A DNA stretch of 64,000 nt, taken from contig CM026398.1 in assembly GCA_014843695.1 (NCBI GenBank), positions 47,254,147-47,318,146 of the forward strand. The letters are read 5' to 3'. The translations under genes were made by a program, and so were the position numbers. Below, piece by piece: positions 26,702 through 35,423 of the stretch; the first letter of the stretch is position 1; every line of letters begins with the position of its first letter. The notes beneath the pieces are model-generated. The model made no database searches. It saw nothing but the letters and a program-made list of their open reading frames with translations, and was not told the DNA's origin. The stretch comes from Archivesica marissinica (taxonomy: Eukaryota > Mollusca > Bivalvia > Venerida > Vesicomyidae).

Positions 26702-26965
26702 GAGCCTCGGTAGCCGAATTGTTAAGGTCGTTGATTCCAATTCACTTGTCTCTGATAGTTGGAGGTGTCGAATTAGTTCATGTTAGGAAACGATACAGCT
26801 GGCACGTGGAACGTCGGTGGTTATACACGGGTGTCAGTCCCTGTCTGATATACTGTACAGAAGGTGGACGTCTTCCCGCGCCAATACTAGCTGGAGAGTC
26901 GACATATATGACCTAAGTTGTGCGAATTGCTGGTGCAACTATAAACCAAAATAAAATAAACAAAT
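26702..26965 (+). mobile_element. tRNA-derived SINE family A
   Basis: The head GCCTCGGTAGCCGAATTGTT resembles a tRNA A-box region and is preceded by a G10 run. The body contains GTCGAATTAGTTCATGT, a CAGCTGGC...GGTCGGTGG segment and TGACCTAAGTTGTG. It ends with an A-rich tail (AACCAAAATAAAATAAAC). The same layout recurs at 43488-43712, 52018-52300 and 58838-59057, and reversed at 56388-56597. Confidence 0.7.
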
Positions 26966-27191
26966 CAAATTGATCAGTGACGTCAGTGATACTTCAAACA
27001 TTGAGCAGTACGGATGCGCCGAGGTGACGTACATGTATGCGAATAGCGCAGTGCAAGCTTCCTCTTCTGTATCAACATGTTAAATGTAATCAATATTTCA
27101 ATCATAAAACTAACGGTTTGAGGACATAGCGTAAACCATGTCGGTAAGTACTATTTAAAATAAAGGCTTACTTTCTTTGGTTTTGTTGTTT

Positions 27192-27422
27192 TTGTTTATT
27201 TAACTTCGCTATCGGTTGTCCATTTGAGTGACGGGCAGTTTACCTAACAACATATTTACACGTGGACAGGCGGTTAAAAAGTACTTGGTGCACCAACCTC
27301 TGTAAGAAACTGCCAACTGTTTCATATAAAGAGACACGGTCTAAACGGTGCTCGAACCAGTGACCATGTAGGTTACAGTGGTATACAAGTCAGCGACCAT
27401 AACCACTCTACCACGGAGGCGG
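27192..27422 (-). mobile_element. tRNA-derived SINE family B, minus strand
   Basis: Read on the minus strand it starts GCCTCCGTGGTAGAGTGGTT (A-box-like), has GGTTCGAGCACCG (B-box-like), then a body with CAGGCG...GTTAGGTAAACTGCCCGTCA, and ends at ...CGAAGTTAAATAAACAAAAA. The plus strand shows the reverse complement. Further copies lie at 27444-27690, 42022-42229, 43077-43320, 57373-57584 and 58432-58670. Confidence 0.75.
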
Positions 27423-27443
27423 TCAAAGTTTGTTTCTTTCCTT

Positions 27444-27690
27444 TTTATTTAAGTTTATTTAACGTCGCTACCGGTTGCCTATTTGAGCGACGGGCAGTTT
27501 ACCTAACAACACCTGTCCTGGGCAGGCTCCAGCGGTTAACCAGTACGTGGTGCACTAACCTCCGTAAGAAACTGTTAACTTTGTCATATTAAGAGACACG
27601 GTCTGAGCAGAGCTCGAACCCGTGACCATCAGAGATGATAGATTACAGTGGTATGCAAGTCAGCGCCTTAGTCTCTTAGCTATATGACTA
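27444..27690 (-). mobile_element. SINE family B, minus strand, second copy
   Basis: Same family and orientation as the copy just upstream. The tRNA-like head at its right end is decayed. The 3' tail on the minus strand is GTTAAATAAACTTAAATAAA. Confidence 0.7.
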
Positions 27691-28169
27691 ATGAAACAGA
27701 TTAAACAATGTGTACATATTTGCATATAAATTATAGGTTTGTAACAATGATACAATTGTAATAGTGTATGAGCAATATTTGTAATACAGTACGTTCATTA
27801 CTACTAAAACAATTAACTATTTACAGGAGCGTAGCTTCCTATGGATCAACGCTTTTCCGAAATATTAGAAAGTCATGCACATAATAAGTATAACGATCTG
27901 AGAAGTACAGCAGATAAGTCCAGTACTTTAGCTGGACCAGTTTTTATTGTCTATAGATTTTTCATTGTTTAGTATGACTTTTCTTTTAATTTAATTTATT
28001 TACATTCTATGTGCATCTACAAGTACATAATCTAAACATTTCACATATCATCAGAAACTGACATAGACTTGTTTTTGACCCTCATAAACTCTCACTCTCT
28101 CACTTTCTCACATCAAGCACTCTCACACTACCATACACACATTAATACAGCATACGTACATATGAGAAC
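27691..28169. other. Unassigned spacer
   Basis: AT-rich sequence with a CTCTCA-rich patch near 28088-28130. I recognise no gene or RNA. Confidence 0.4.
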
Positions 28170-28285
28170 GTACAGAAACACTCTCACTCGTACAGGATCC
28201 GCACGTATCAGCAGGTACAGAAGCACTCTCACTCGTACAGCATACGCACGTATCAGCAGGTACAGAAGCACTCTCACCTGTACAG
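28170..28285. repeat. 45-bp minisatellite, ~2.5 units, cut by the LTR element
   Basis: Units share TACAGAA(A/G)CACTCTCACT, CGTACAG and CGCACGTATCAGCAGG. The third unit stops after CTCACCTGTACAG, exactly where the 5' LTR begins. The missing remainder is not found on the other side of the element. Confidence 0.75.
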
Positions 28286-28755
28286 TGTAACATAGTTACC
28301 TTTTGCCTTACGCCTAAGTACATGTGTAGTGATTAATTACCTTATGTTTTGATGACTCTCTTAATTTAATTATTTAAACATGTATGATTATATTATAGGA
28401 CAACAGTCTTTTCAGTGTGTGTACGGTATGTCCTTTGTTGGGGACATATGATATACATGTCTGCACTTGATAAAATGGATGGTGGAAGTCCATTGTTTGG
28501 ATCACGCAACCATCATATGGGATTTCACCAGACATGTGGTGATAGAGTGCTTACTATGCAGCGTACACACAATGAATTGACTGGTGCAAGCCGGAATTAA
28601 TGCATGGTTTGCAGAGGAGTTGCACTCTCTCTGGCAGTAGACACGGACGGGGTCACAAGGTCATGGAAACGCATGATCGTGTGATCAAGTCTATTTGATA
28701 TTCCATGCCAAATTGTCAACAATTGAAAAGCTAAATGAATTTGATTAGTTAAAAG

Positions 28756-28790
28756 AATTGTGGGCAGAGCTTATAGCTCTCCTCACAATT
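28756..28790. promoter_or_regulatory. Inverted repeat just upstream of the LTR TATA box
   Basis: The 7-bp outer arms AATTGTG/CACAATT and 6-bp inner arms AGAGCT/AGCTCT face each other around TAT, with a 3-base internal mismatch. In the 3' LTR one inner arm has changed to AGATCT. Position, four bases before TATAAAA, suggests a binding site or hairpin in U3. Its function is not known. Confidence 0.6.
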
Positions 28791-28793
28791 GTC

Positions 28794-28800
28794 TATAAAA
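28794..28800 (+). promoter_or_regulatory. TATA box of the 5' LTR
   Basis: TATAAAA in both LTRs (41044-41050 in the 3' copy), about 170 bp before the LTR end. This placement suits a U3 core promoter. Confidence 0.6.
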
Positions 28801-28977
28801 CCATCTCGGACAACTGAGAGAGGGAGAGAGCCTGGTTGGTTACTATTGAGACTAGCGTCTCTGTGTTGGTTATAATGTCGGCTCTTAGATGTAATTAAAT
28901 ACTATTAAGACTTTGTTGTTGCGGTGATTACGTCCGGAGAGCCTCGCCGAGTCCACATCGTAACAACGGACGTCTTT

Positions 28978-28995
28978 TGGTGCCTATGATTACCA
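28978..28995 (+). promoter_or_regulatory. Possible primer-binding site
   Basis: TGGTGCCTATGATTACC begins 12 bases after the 5' LTR. Ty3/Gypsy elements usually have a site starting TGG at the LTR edge, so this is the best candidate. The offset and the lack of a matched tRNA make it tentative. Confidence 0.35.
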
Positions 28996-29900
28996 GGATC
29001 AACCTTTGGTTAAGTCGCAGACACAACGCAATGGAAGGATTGGAGGTAGGAACACTTTCTCTGATTTACTTTTGTCACAAAATTGTTATTTTTCACATGG
29101 AAAACGAAGTACATGTTGGCTGATGAGTGTTCTCTAACTATATGTGGTTCTAAAATAATGTAGATAAATAACTTATTGCAATACTGTACGTGACTGGTGC
29201 TGGAGTATAATGAATATTCCAACCAATGCCATATAATTCCATACATTTTCATCATGAGTTAGGTGCATTAAAATCCATTAAAATCCATTAAAATCTGACA
29301 CTACACATGGATGGACATGATTACATTGTCATTATAATTGAAACACTTGTAATGTCCGCATATACTAGAAGCGCACGATGAATATGTCTTAAAACAGATA
29401 TTAAATATAATTGGAATGTGAAGCTTGTCAACATTGTCTATTGTTTTGACAAATCGTGTGAAACGTTTATGAATAGGCTGCTGGTTAAAACACAACAACT
29501 CTTTGCATACTACACTGCACTGTATAATCACATAGTTTTGTACACTTGTAAATGTATATAATGTGTTACGGATCTGTACATTTTTCAAAGCAAACTGTTT
29601 ATAATTGGAACCAAATTCTGCCTGTAGTTTTCACTATAAAATCAGCATGTTAAATAAAATCCACTAGTAGCACATTATGTAAGACAGTGAGTGAAATATT
29701 AAATCTATTTTTGGCACGTAATGTTAAAACAAGTTCACCAATTTCAACATACTTTAATATAAGTATGAAAGTCATGTATTTTATTTTAGATGTATGGTGT
29801 TCTGTAAGAGATATTTAAAGGGAGGCAACCAATATTATTCAAGATCATGTAATTTGACAATGTTTGTCCGTAATTTTAACTGAGTACAAATAACACCAAA
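28996..29900 (+). other. Untranslated leader of the retroelement
   Basis: About 0.9 kb of AT-rich DNA between the 5' LTR and gag without a convincing frame. It contains a three-fold TTAAAATCCA repeat near 29,265-29,297. It would carry packaging signals, but none can be identified. Confidence 0.5.
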
Positions 29901-30713
29901 ATGGATCAATCAGTTATTACCGACCAACCCATGTACGGAGGTCAAGATGAGGGTATGTCACCTTCTCAACCTCAGCCGCAACCTATTGACCCCACTGAAG
30001 CTGCGTTTCAAGCAATCAGGAATGATGTACGTCATGTGTCACTAATTCTAGGATGCCAGGGGGCTGCTAATACAATAAAATCATTCGAGGGAGTCCCGAA
30101 ATTATACCATGATTGGATCAGAGAAATAGGGAAATATAAATTAATGGTCTTCGCGTCTGACCAAGATTGTGTTATGTTAGCGTATCAAACATCCCGGGGC
30201 CCGGTAACAGGTTTTATACAAAGATATAGGGAGGAACATCCAGGTGTCAATTGGGTTACTTTAAAACAGGAATTGGCCAAACGTTTTAGTGAAATCCCTG
30301 ATAAACAATTAGCCCTTACTTCAGAAGCTGGTTATCAAGATATTAATGCACCCGATGTCCAGAATCAATTGGTAGATATTTTTGTGAACGGCCTCATATA
30401 TAACGAAACGTTAAAAGTTTCTATCTTAAGTAAAGAGCCACATAGATTAAGTGACGCCGTAGATATTGCCACTAAGGAACTCAATTTGAGACACCGAGTT
30501 GCCGTTGCCGGAGGTCAAACTAATCCTAAATTTCACTATTCACAGAATAGGGCATTAGAGGACCACCCCATTCAAAGTCAGACTAGACAGAGTGAAGGTC
30601 ATATCCCCATGGAAATTAATCATTCCACGGGTAGATATTGTTATAAATGCCCGGGGAGAGGGCACCATCCAAAGGACTGTAGAATTGTCCGCAATGGGGG
30701 TAACTTGCTATGA
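29901..30713 (+). CDS. gag: Gag (capsid and first zinc knuckle), frameshifted at its end
   Basis: A 270-codon frame starts at ATG 29901 (AAAATGG context). Residues ~60-200 look like a retrotransposon capsid region (FEGVPKLYHDWIREIGKYK ... LKQELAKRFSEIP). The C-terminus holds a CCHC zinc knuckle, C247-x2-C-x4-H-x4-C260, used to bind the element's RNA. The frame ends at 30713 just after a GGGGG run, while two more knuckles continue in another frame. That points to a one-base indel at the run, or less likely a programmed shift. It assembles the virus-like particle in the cytoplasm. Confidence 0.85.
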   Translation: MDQSVITDQPMYGGQDEGMSPSQPQPQPIDPTEAAFQAIRNDVRHVSLILGCQGAANTIKSFEGVPKLYHDWIREIGKYKLMVFASDQDCVMLAYQTSRGPVTGFIQRYREEHPGVNWVTLKQELAKRFSEIPDKQLALTSEAGYQDINAPDVQNQLVDIFVNGLIYNETLKVSILSKEPHRLSDAVDIATKELNLRHRVAVAGGQTNPKFHYSQNRALEDHPIQSQTRQSEGHIPMEINHSTGRYCYKCPGRGHHPKDCRIVRNGGNLL

Positions 30714-30903
30714 ATGTGGGCAGCAAGGCCACATGACCAGGGAATGTGGGCAAACCCGACAACGTAGGGTCACGTGTTTTAAGTGTGGTGAAGTAGGCCA
30801 CATTTCTCCTGAGTGTGGAGGTAAGGCGATGTATAGAAACATTGACCAAAACGGTAGTAAGCAGAGCCTACCAGGTCAAAGAGGTCACATGCGGGGAAAC
30901 TAG
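30696..30903 (+). CDS. gag: Gag nucleocapsid continuation with two CCHC knuckles, shifted frame
   Basis: The next frame encodes CYECGQQGHMTREC and CFKCGEVGHISPEC, two perfect CX2CX4HX4C knuckles, then a basic stretch and a stop at 30901-30903. Together with the upstream knuckle that makes three, more than the one or two usual in Ty3/Gypsy elements. The open frame upstream of 30696 is a shadow of gag. A second shift near 30,860-30,900 would be needed to reach the protease frame. Confidence 0.75.
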
Positions 30904-31043
30904 GACGCTCTTTCTATGGTGAGGTCGGTAGAAAGAGTAGAACGAATAATAAGACCGACACATCTAGAGATAATCTCAATATTAATAGTCAAAATGGAAA
31001 ACCTGTAACTATAAATGTTTCGGGAAGTCCTAATTCATGTCTG

Positions 31044-31445
31044 TTGTCCATTGATGATCAAAAGTATAGAACTCTAGTAGATAGTGGAGCACAAATTTCG
31101 ATTATGCATGAAAGGGTATATAAGGGGCTGAAAAATAAGCCTAGATTAATCAAAAGGCCCATTAACTTGCAAACAGCAGGTTCTACTCCCTTATGCGCCC
31201 TCGGATGCATAATTATTAAAATGAAAATCGGTGGTACCGTAGTGTTTCAAGAGTTTTGCGTTGTAAAGTCGGTCAACCATAACCTTATCCTAGGGTTAGA
31301 TTTCCTACAACAGTATAATGTCAGGCTTTATTTTGACCTAAAATGTATGAGAATACAGGGGAAAACGTATGTTAGGTTAGAAGAGGATATTCATATTGCT
31401 AGTACAGTTAGAATGTATGAGAATACAGGGGAAAACGTATGTTAG
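31044..31445 (+). CDS. pro: Retropepsin-like aspartic protease, disrupted C-terminus
   Basis: It carries the active-site motif LVDSGAQISIM (residues ~10-20) and the ILGLDFL motif downstream, in the correct order for a retroviral-type protease that cuts the Gag-Pol polyprotein. The frame is open upstream of the first ATG at least to about 30,904, with no start, as expected for a polyprotein segment. It runs into the second copy of the 70-bp tandem repeat at 31342-31621 and stops there at 31445. Confidence 0.8.
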   Translation: MSIDDQKYRTLVDSGAQISIMHERVYKGLKNKPRLIKRPINLQTAGSTPLCALGCIIIKMKIGGTVVFQEFCVVKSVNHNLILGLDFLQQYNVRLYFDLKCMRIQGKTYVRLEEDIHIASTVRMYENTGENVC

Positions 31446-31621
31446 GTTAGAAGAGGATATTCATATTGCTAGTACAGTTAGAATGTATGAGAATACAGGG
31501 GAAAACGTATGTTAGGTTAGAAGAGGATATTCACATTGCTAGTACAGTTAGAATGTATGAGAATACAGGGGAAAACGTATGTTAGGTTAGAAGAGGATAT
31601 TCACATTGCTAGTACAGTTAG
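31342..31621. repeat. 70-bp tandem repeat inside pol, four copies
   Basis: AATGTATGAGAATACAGG recurs at 70-bp steps (31342, 31412, 31482, 31552). Copies are nearly identical (CATATTGC or CACATTGC). One copy keeps the frame. Each extra copy shifts it by one base, so three extra copies (210 bp) return to frame but with stops in the middle. This is a young slippage-type expansion that kills the polyprotein. Confidence 0.9.
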
Positions 31622-31997
31622 AATGAAATATACTCAAGTAATAAAACCAAATAGTGCAAAAATTTGCTATGGTAAAGTCCGAGAGCATCCTAATTTACAA
31701 GTAGGCGATTTATTTCAAATTTCCGAAATAGACAGAGGTTTTATTGTAAATGAACCAGATTTACAAATTATAAATTCAGTGACTAGGCTGCCGAAAAATA
31801 GGATTGTGCCAATATTAGTTGTAAACAAAACTAACACATTTTACAGAATACGTAGGCATGGCCTTGTAGCGCAACTTTCAAGTGCATCTGATACAAATGT
31901 CAAAAATGTCAACACCATATTTGATAAAAATCAACTTCCCAAGGTCATAGATTTGCTAGATTTGGATGCACCTGACGAATATAGATCAAATCTGTAA
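31536..31997 (+). CDS. pol: Pol linker between protease and RT
   Basis: The frame resumes in the last 70-bp copy and codes for the spacer normally found between protease and RT in Ty3/Gypsy Pol. The final residues (LPKVIDLLDLDAPDEYRSNL) lead into the conserved start of the RT region, which continues in another frame after an A6 run near 31,996. The stop at 31995-31997 overlaps the next frame by 32 bases. Confidence 0.65.
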   Translation: MLVQLECMRIQGKTYVRLEEDIHIASTVRMKYTQVIKPNSAKICYGKVREHPNLQVGDLFQISEIDRGFIVNEPDLQIINSVTRLPKNRIVPILVVNKTNTFYRIRRHGLVAQLSSASDTNVKNVNTIFDKNQLPKVIDLLDLDAPDEYRSNL

Positions 31998-33579
31998 AAA
32001 ACTGGTCATGAAAAACCGGGATTTATTTGCAAGTAGTGACTCAGAACTAGGTCATACAAACGTTGTAAAAATGAAAGTAGATGTAGGAAACCATGAACCC
32101 ATTAAATTGAGACCGTACAGGGCTCCCATAAACAATAGGCAAATAATTAGTAAAGCAATTGACGAAATGCTAGACGCAGGTGTCATTCAAAGATCTAGGT
32201 CACCATGGTCTTTTCCTGTCGTTATTGTTGATAAAAAGGATGGAACAAAACGGTTTTGTGTAGATTTTCGAAAATTAAACCAGATAACAAAGAAAAATTC
32301 GTTCCCTTTGCCTTTGATAGATGACATTTTGGCATTGCTTGGTAAGGCAAAATACTTCACAAGTTTAGATTTAAAAAGCGGTTATTGGCAAGTTGCCATG
32401 GATCCTAAAGATCAAGAGAAAACGGCCTTTACCACTTTCAAAGGCTTATACGAGTTCAGGGTAATGCCCTTTGGCCTTTCCAATGCCCCTGCTATATTCC
32501 AGGAACTTATGTCGGTCGTACTTCAAGGTTACAACGACTTTAGTACTGCGTACTTAGATGACATTTTGATATTTAGTGCAACCTTTGAGGAACACATGCA
32601 GCACATAAACATGGTTTTTGAAAGGTTACGTTCATACCATCTAAAACTGAAGTTGAAAAAGTGCAGTTTCCTACAAACAGAAACACGATACTTAGGATTT
32701 ACGATCAATGAAGATGGCATCAAGCCAGATCAGAAAAAGGTTGAAGCAATTAGAACTTTGCCTACTCCTACTTGTGTGAGGGAGGTCAGGTCATTCTTAG
32801 GAATGAGTTCATATTATCGTCGGTTCCTTCCAAACTATTCTCAAATAGCGGAGCCAATCATAGCGCTGACAAGAAAACATGCACACTTTAAATGGACCAA
32901 TGTACATCAAAAAGCTTTTGATTATCTGAAAGAAAGCTTAGCCATTGTCCCACTCTTAACTTATCCCAACTCTAGTCTACCTTATACATTGTACACAGAT
33001 GCAAGCGACACTTGTGTTGGGGCATGTCTCACTCAAATGTGTGAGGGGGAAGAGAAGCCTATATACTACTTGTCTCACAAGCTTAGCAGAAGTCAATGCA
33101 AATGGTCAACAGTTGAAAGAGAAGCTTATGCAATACATTATGCATTATCAAAACTTGATTACTATTTACACAATGCACACTTTGTAATCAAAACAGATCA
33201 TAAGCCTCTCAAATATTTACTTGAGTCCCCGATGCAGAACAAACAGATACAGCTTTGGGCTTTGACAATGTCTGGTTACAATTGTACAATTGAATACATA
33301 CCTGGTACTACAAACACTTGTGCTGATTTATTGTCAAGGCATCCAAGTAATACATCATCATTGCCCATCAATGATAATGACAATGATGTACATGTACAAT
33401 GTGACACGGAACTTGATGTCAATGATAACTTGTTTGAGGTTAATGTATTGGACTCTACATATTTTGATCCAAAGGCATTTGCAAGTTGCAATTTACCTGA
33501 AGTCGATACTTTAAGAAAACCTGATGGCACTGAGATGTTAAGTTTGTCTGAAGGAGTTGACATGGTTACGTTTGTCTGA
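31966..33579 (+). CDS. pol: Reverse transcriptase and RNase H of Ty3/Gypsy Pol
   Basis: A 537-codon frame. The RT part shows VVIVDKKDGTKRFCVDFRKL, SLDLKSGYWQ, MPFGLSNAPAIFQ and the catalytic YLDD box at residues 196-199, then FLGMSSYYRRFLPNYS. RNase H follows with TDASDTCVGACL (D345), the ERE..A helix and the TNTCADLLSRHP end. All expected catalytic blocks are present, so this domain pair looks intact. The frame breaks at 33,570 because of a 28-bp tandem duplication. It copies the element's RNA into DNA in the cytoplasm. Confidence 0.92.
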   Translation: MHLTNIDQICKKLVMKNRDLFASSDSELGHTNVVKMKVDVGNHEPIKLRPYRAPINNRQIISKAIDEMLDAGVIQRSRSPWSFPVVIVDKKDGTKRFCVDFRKLNQITKKNSFPLPLIDDILALLGKAKYFTSLDLKSGYWQVAMDPKDQEKTAFTTFKGLYEFRVMPFGLSNAPAIFQELMSVVLQGYNDFSTAYLDDILIFSATFEEHMQHINMVFERLRSYHLKLKLKKCSFLQTETRYLGFTINEDGIKPDQKKVEAIRTLPTPTCVREVRSFLGMSSYYRRFLPNYSQIAEPIIALTRKHAHFKWTNVHQKAFDYLKESLAIVPLLTYPNSSLPYTLYTDASDTCVGACLTQMCEGEEKPIYYLSHKLSRSQCKWSTVEREAYAIHYALSKLDYYLHNAHFVIKTDHKPLKYLLESPMQNKQIQLWALTMSGYNCTIEYIPGTTNTCADLLSRHPSNTSSLPINDNDNDVHVQCDTELDVNDNLFEVNVLDSTYFDPKAFASCNLPEVDTLRKPDGTEMLSLSEGVDMVTFV

Positions 33580-33597
33580 AGGAGTTGACATGGTTAC
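33542..33597. repeat. 28-bp tandem duplication at the RNase H-integrase junction
   Basis: GTTTGTCTGAAGGAGTTGAC plus eight further bases occurs twice head to tail (33542 and 33570). Because 28 is not a multiple of three, the second copy changes frame. The integrase continues in that new frame. Confidence 0.9.
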
Positions 33598-34963
33598 GGA
33601 GCAATCGAAAGATGAGGTCATAGTTGAAACAAAAAAATTAGTCTTAAATGGGAATGGAAGGAAAGAATTACAGAGACATCACCTTGTAGTTGATGACATA
33701 CTTTATTATTTTTCCAACCCTGAAAATGACCCTTGGTTAAGGATGTATGTTCCTTTGCACTTGAAGCAAATGGTAATCAATCAATATCATGATGCAAATG
33801 GACACATGGGAGTACAGAAAACTTTTGATTTCATTAAACAAAAATATTACTGGCAAAATCTCTTTAAGGAAGTACATGAATATGCTACTATGTGTACCCT
33901 TTGTCAAACACGGTCTTTACAAAAAGTTAGACAACCATTACAAGAGACTGATATACCGCCTTATCCGTGGGCTAAGGTTAGTCTAGACTTAAGTGGACCT
34001 TATGTGACTAGTCTCTCAGGTAATAAGTACATAATTGCATGTATTATTTGGTTTTCCGGATGGCCTGAGGCATTTAGTGTACCGGACAAAACTGCTGAGA
34101 CTGTAGCTCATTTATTAATTGAAGAAATATTTCCTAGATTTGGATGTCCACTTCAAATTGTTACGGATAATGGCAGTGAGAATGTAAACAAAATTGTCAA
34201 AGAAACATTAGATCTTCTAAAAATAGACCATGTTAAGACAAGCGTGTATCACCCACAATCTAATGCCAAGGTCGAACGTTTCCATCGTACCCTGCACGAT
34301 GTGTTGTCTAAAAAACTGTCCGACAGACAAGAAACGTGGGATTTACATTTGCAACAAACTTTGGCGGCCATTCGCTTTAATATCAGCGAATCATCCAGGT
34401 ACTCACCATTTTTCCTTTTGTACAATAGGGATGTAGTTTTGCCTGTGGACAATATCTTAAAACCGCGCAGAAAATATCAGGGTCACGATATACATTTAGT
34501 TACTCTTGAGGAGCAACACAAAGCTTTTGTTAGGGTTAGGAGTAATCTTAAGAAGGCTAAAACTAAAGAGCGCCAAGCTAAATATGCGGACAGAGGTACA
34601 AAATCAATTCAATTTGACATAGGTGACCCCGTGTTCTATATTAACCATAGACGAGGAAAATTAGATCAAAAATGGTCCCCATATTATCGAATAATTGAGA
34701 AAACAGGCCCAGTGTCATACGTTATTTTAAATCAGTTAACGGGGGCAACATCTAGGGTCCACGCTGAACAATTACGGTTAGCTAAAATTGATTGGGAAAT
34801 TCCAAGAAAATATGATGACCGCATATTGAGAAAAGCTGCTTATGTCATTCCACCTGAGTCTTCCGATTCTGATGAGTCCGGCACTGAACCAGAAGTCAAT
34901 ATTAATGATAATGAGGTCTATGAGTCCGATGACTCCGAAATTAACATGCCTCTTGCAAAATGA
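33557..34963 (+). CDS. pol: Integrase of Ty3/Gypsy Pol
   Basis: The HHCC zinc domain (YHDANGHMG ... CTLCQ) is followed by the catalytic triad D144 (SLDLSGP), D204 (TDNGSE) and E240 (AKVERFHR). Spacing is 59 and 35 residues, as in DD35E retroviral integrases. The C-terminal region has a GPY/F-like module (KTGPVSYVILNQLTG). An acidic tail (SSDSDESGTEPE) precedes TGA at 34961-34963. It inserts element DNA into the host genome. All key residues are present. The upstream frame break is the 28-bp duplication. Confidence 0.92.
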   Translation: MTWLRLSEGVDMVTEQSKDEVIVETKKLVLNGNGRKELQRHHLVVDDILYYFSNPENDPWLRMYVPLHLKQMVINQYHDANGHMGVQKTFDFIKQKYYWQNLFKEVHEYATMCTLCQTRSLQKVRQPLQETDIPPYPWAKVSLDLSGPYVTSLSGNKYIIACIIWFSGWPEAFSVPDKTAETVAHLLIEEIFPRFGCPLQIVTDNGSENVNKIVKETLDLLKIDHVKTSVYHPQSNAKVERFHRTLHDVLSKKLSDRQETWDLHLQQTLAAIRFNISESSRYSPFFLLYNRDVVLPVDNILKPRRKYQGHDIHLVTLEEQHKAFVRVRSNLKKAKTKERQAKYADRGTKSIQFDIGDPVFYINHRRGKLDQKWSPYYRIIEKTGPVSYVILNQLTGATSRVHAEQLRLAKIDWEIPRKYDDRILRKAAYVIPPESSDSDESGTEPEVNINDNEVYESDDSEINMPLAK

Positions 34964-34972
34964 GTTAAGAAA

Positions 34973-35302
34973 ATGAGGAATGAAAGGTCAGATTCTGATA
35001 GCGAAGATGATATTCCCCTTATGGAACTGGCAAAAAGAGTAAAATGTCGGGAAAATAGGGAAATGTCCAATTCGCCTGGTAGTGTCAATGACGCTGATCA
35101 AAATGTAAATAATGATAATTATCATGAAAACATGGAAACCCAGGGTAATTATGAAACACGCATTTCAATGTCAGATAATGAAGACCATATGTCGGTAGAT
35201 ATCGATAACATTGAATGCAAGGTAGTACCAAAAATGTCAATATATAGTGGGAACAATCACAAAGTTAAAACTTTGTTGAGGTTAATCTCAGATATACTAT
35301 AG
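34973..35302 (+). CDS. Acidic C-terminal extension of Pol, in frame after a stop
   Basis: This frame is the same as that of the integrase and lies directly after its TGA. It is rich in D, S, E and N (SDSDSEDDIPLMELAKRV) and echoes the end of the integrase frame (DDSEINMPLAK). I infer it was once one Pol tail, or is reached by readthrough. No known domain was recognised. Confidence 0.5.
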   Translation: MRNERSDSDSEDDIPLMELAKRVKCRENREMSNSPGSVNDADQNVNNDNYHENMETQGNYETRISMSDNEDHMSVDIDNIECKVVPKMSIYSGNNHKVKTLLRLISDIL

Positions 35303-35396
35303 AAACCTTGAGTTAGGTTGTAGAGAACTCGTTAAAGTCGCAAAGTAGTTATTATGAATACATGTAGGCATCCTCTTTTCTTAATATTAGTAATTG

Positions 35397-35417
35397 TTTT
35401 GTGTGTGTATTTTGCAG
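35397..35417 (+). promoter_or_regulatory. Possible splice acceptor for the env mRNA
   Basis: A T/G-rich stretch ending TATTTTGCAG lies seven bases before the first ATG of the env-like frame. Env of gypsy-type elements is usually made from a spliced RNA. This supports, but does not prove, the same here. Confidence 0.45.
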
Positions 35418-35423
35418 ATAAGG

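Larger units (their letters stand above)
28286..28965 (+). repeat. 5' LTR (680 bp)
   Basis: Starts TGTAACATAG and ends CACATCGTAACA. It matches 40536-41215 end to end with no net length change. It would hold the promoter that drives the genomic RNA; see the TATA box and hairpin entries. Confidence 0.95.

Noticed and set aside
28069..28290. 73-codon frame rich in R, S and T
   Set aside because: Produced by the 45-bp minisatellite and a CTCTCA-rich stretch, and it ends in the LTR.
30680..30720. Programmed ribosomal frameshift in gag
   Set aside because: The shift falls at a GGGGG run between zinc knuckles and not at a gag-pol border, and a further shift is needed before protease. A simple indel is more likely in an element with many other breaks.
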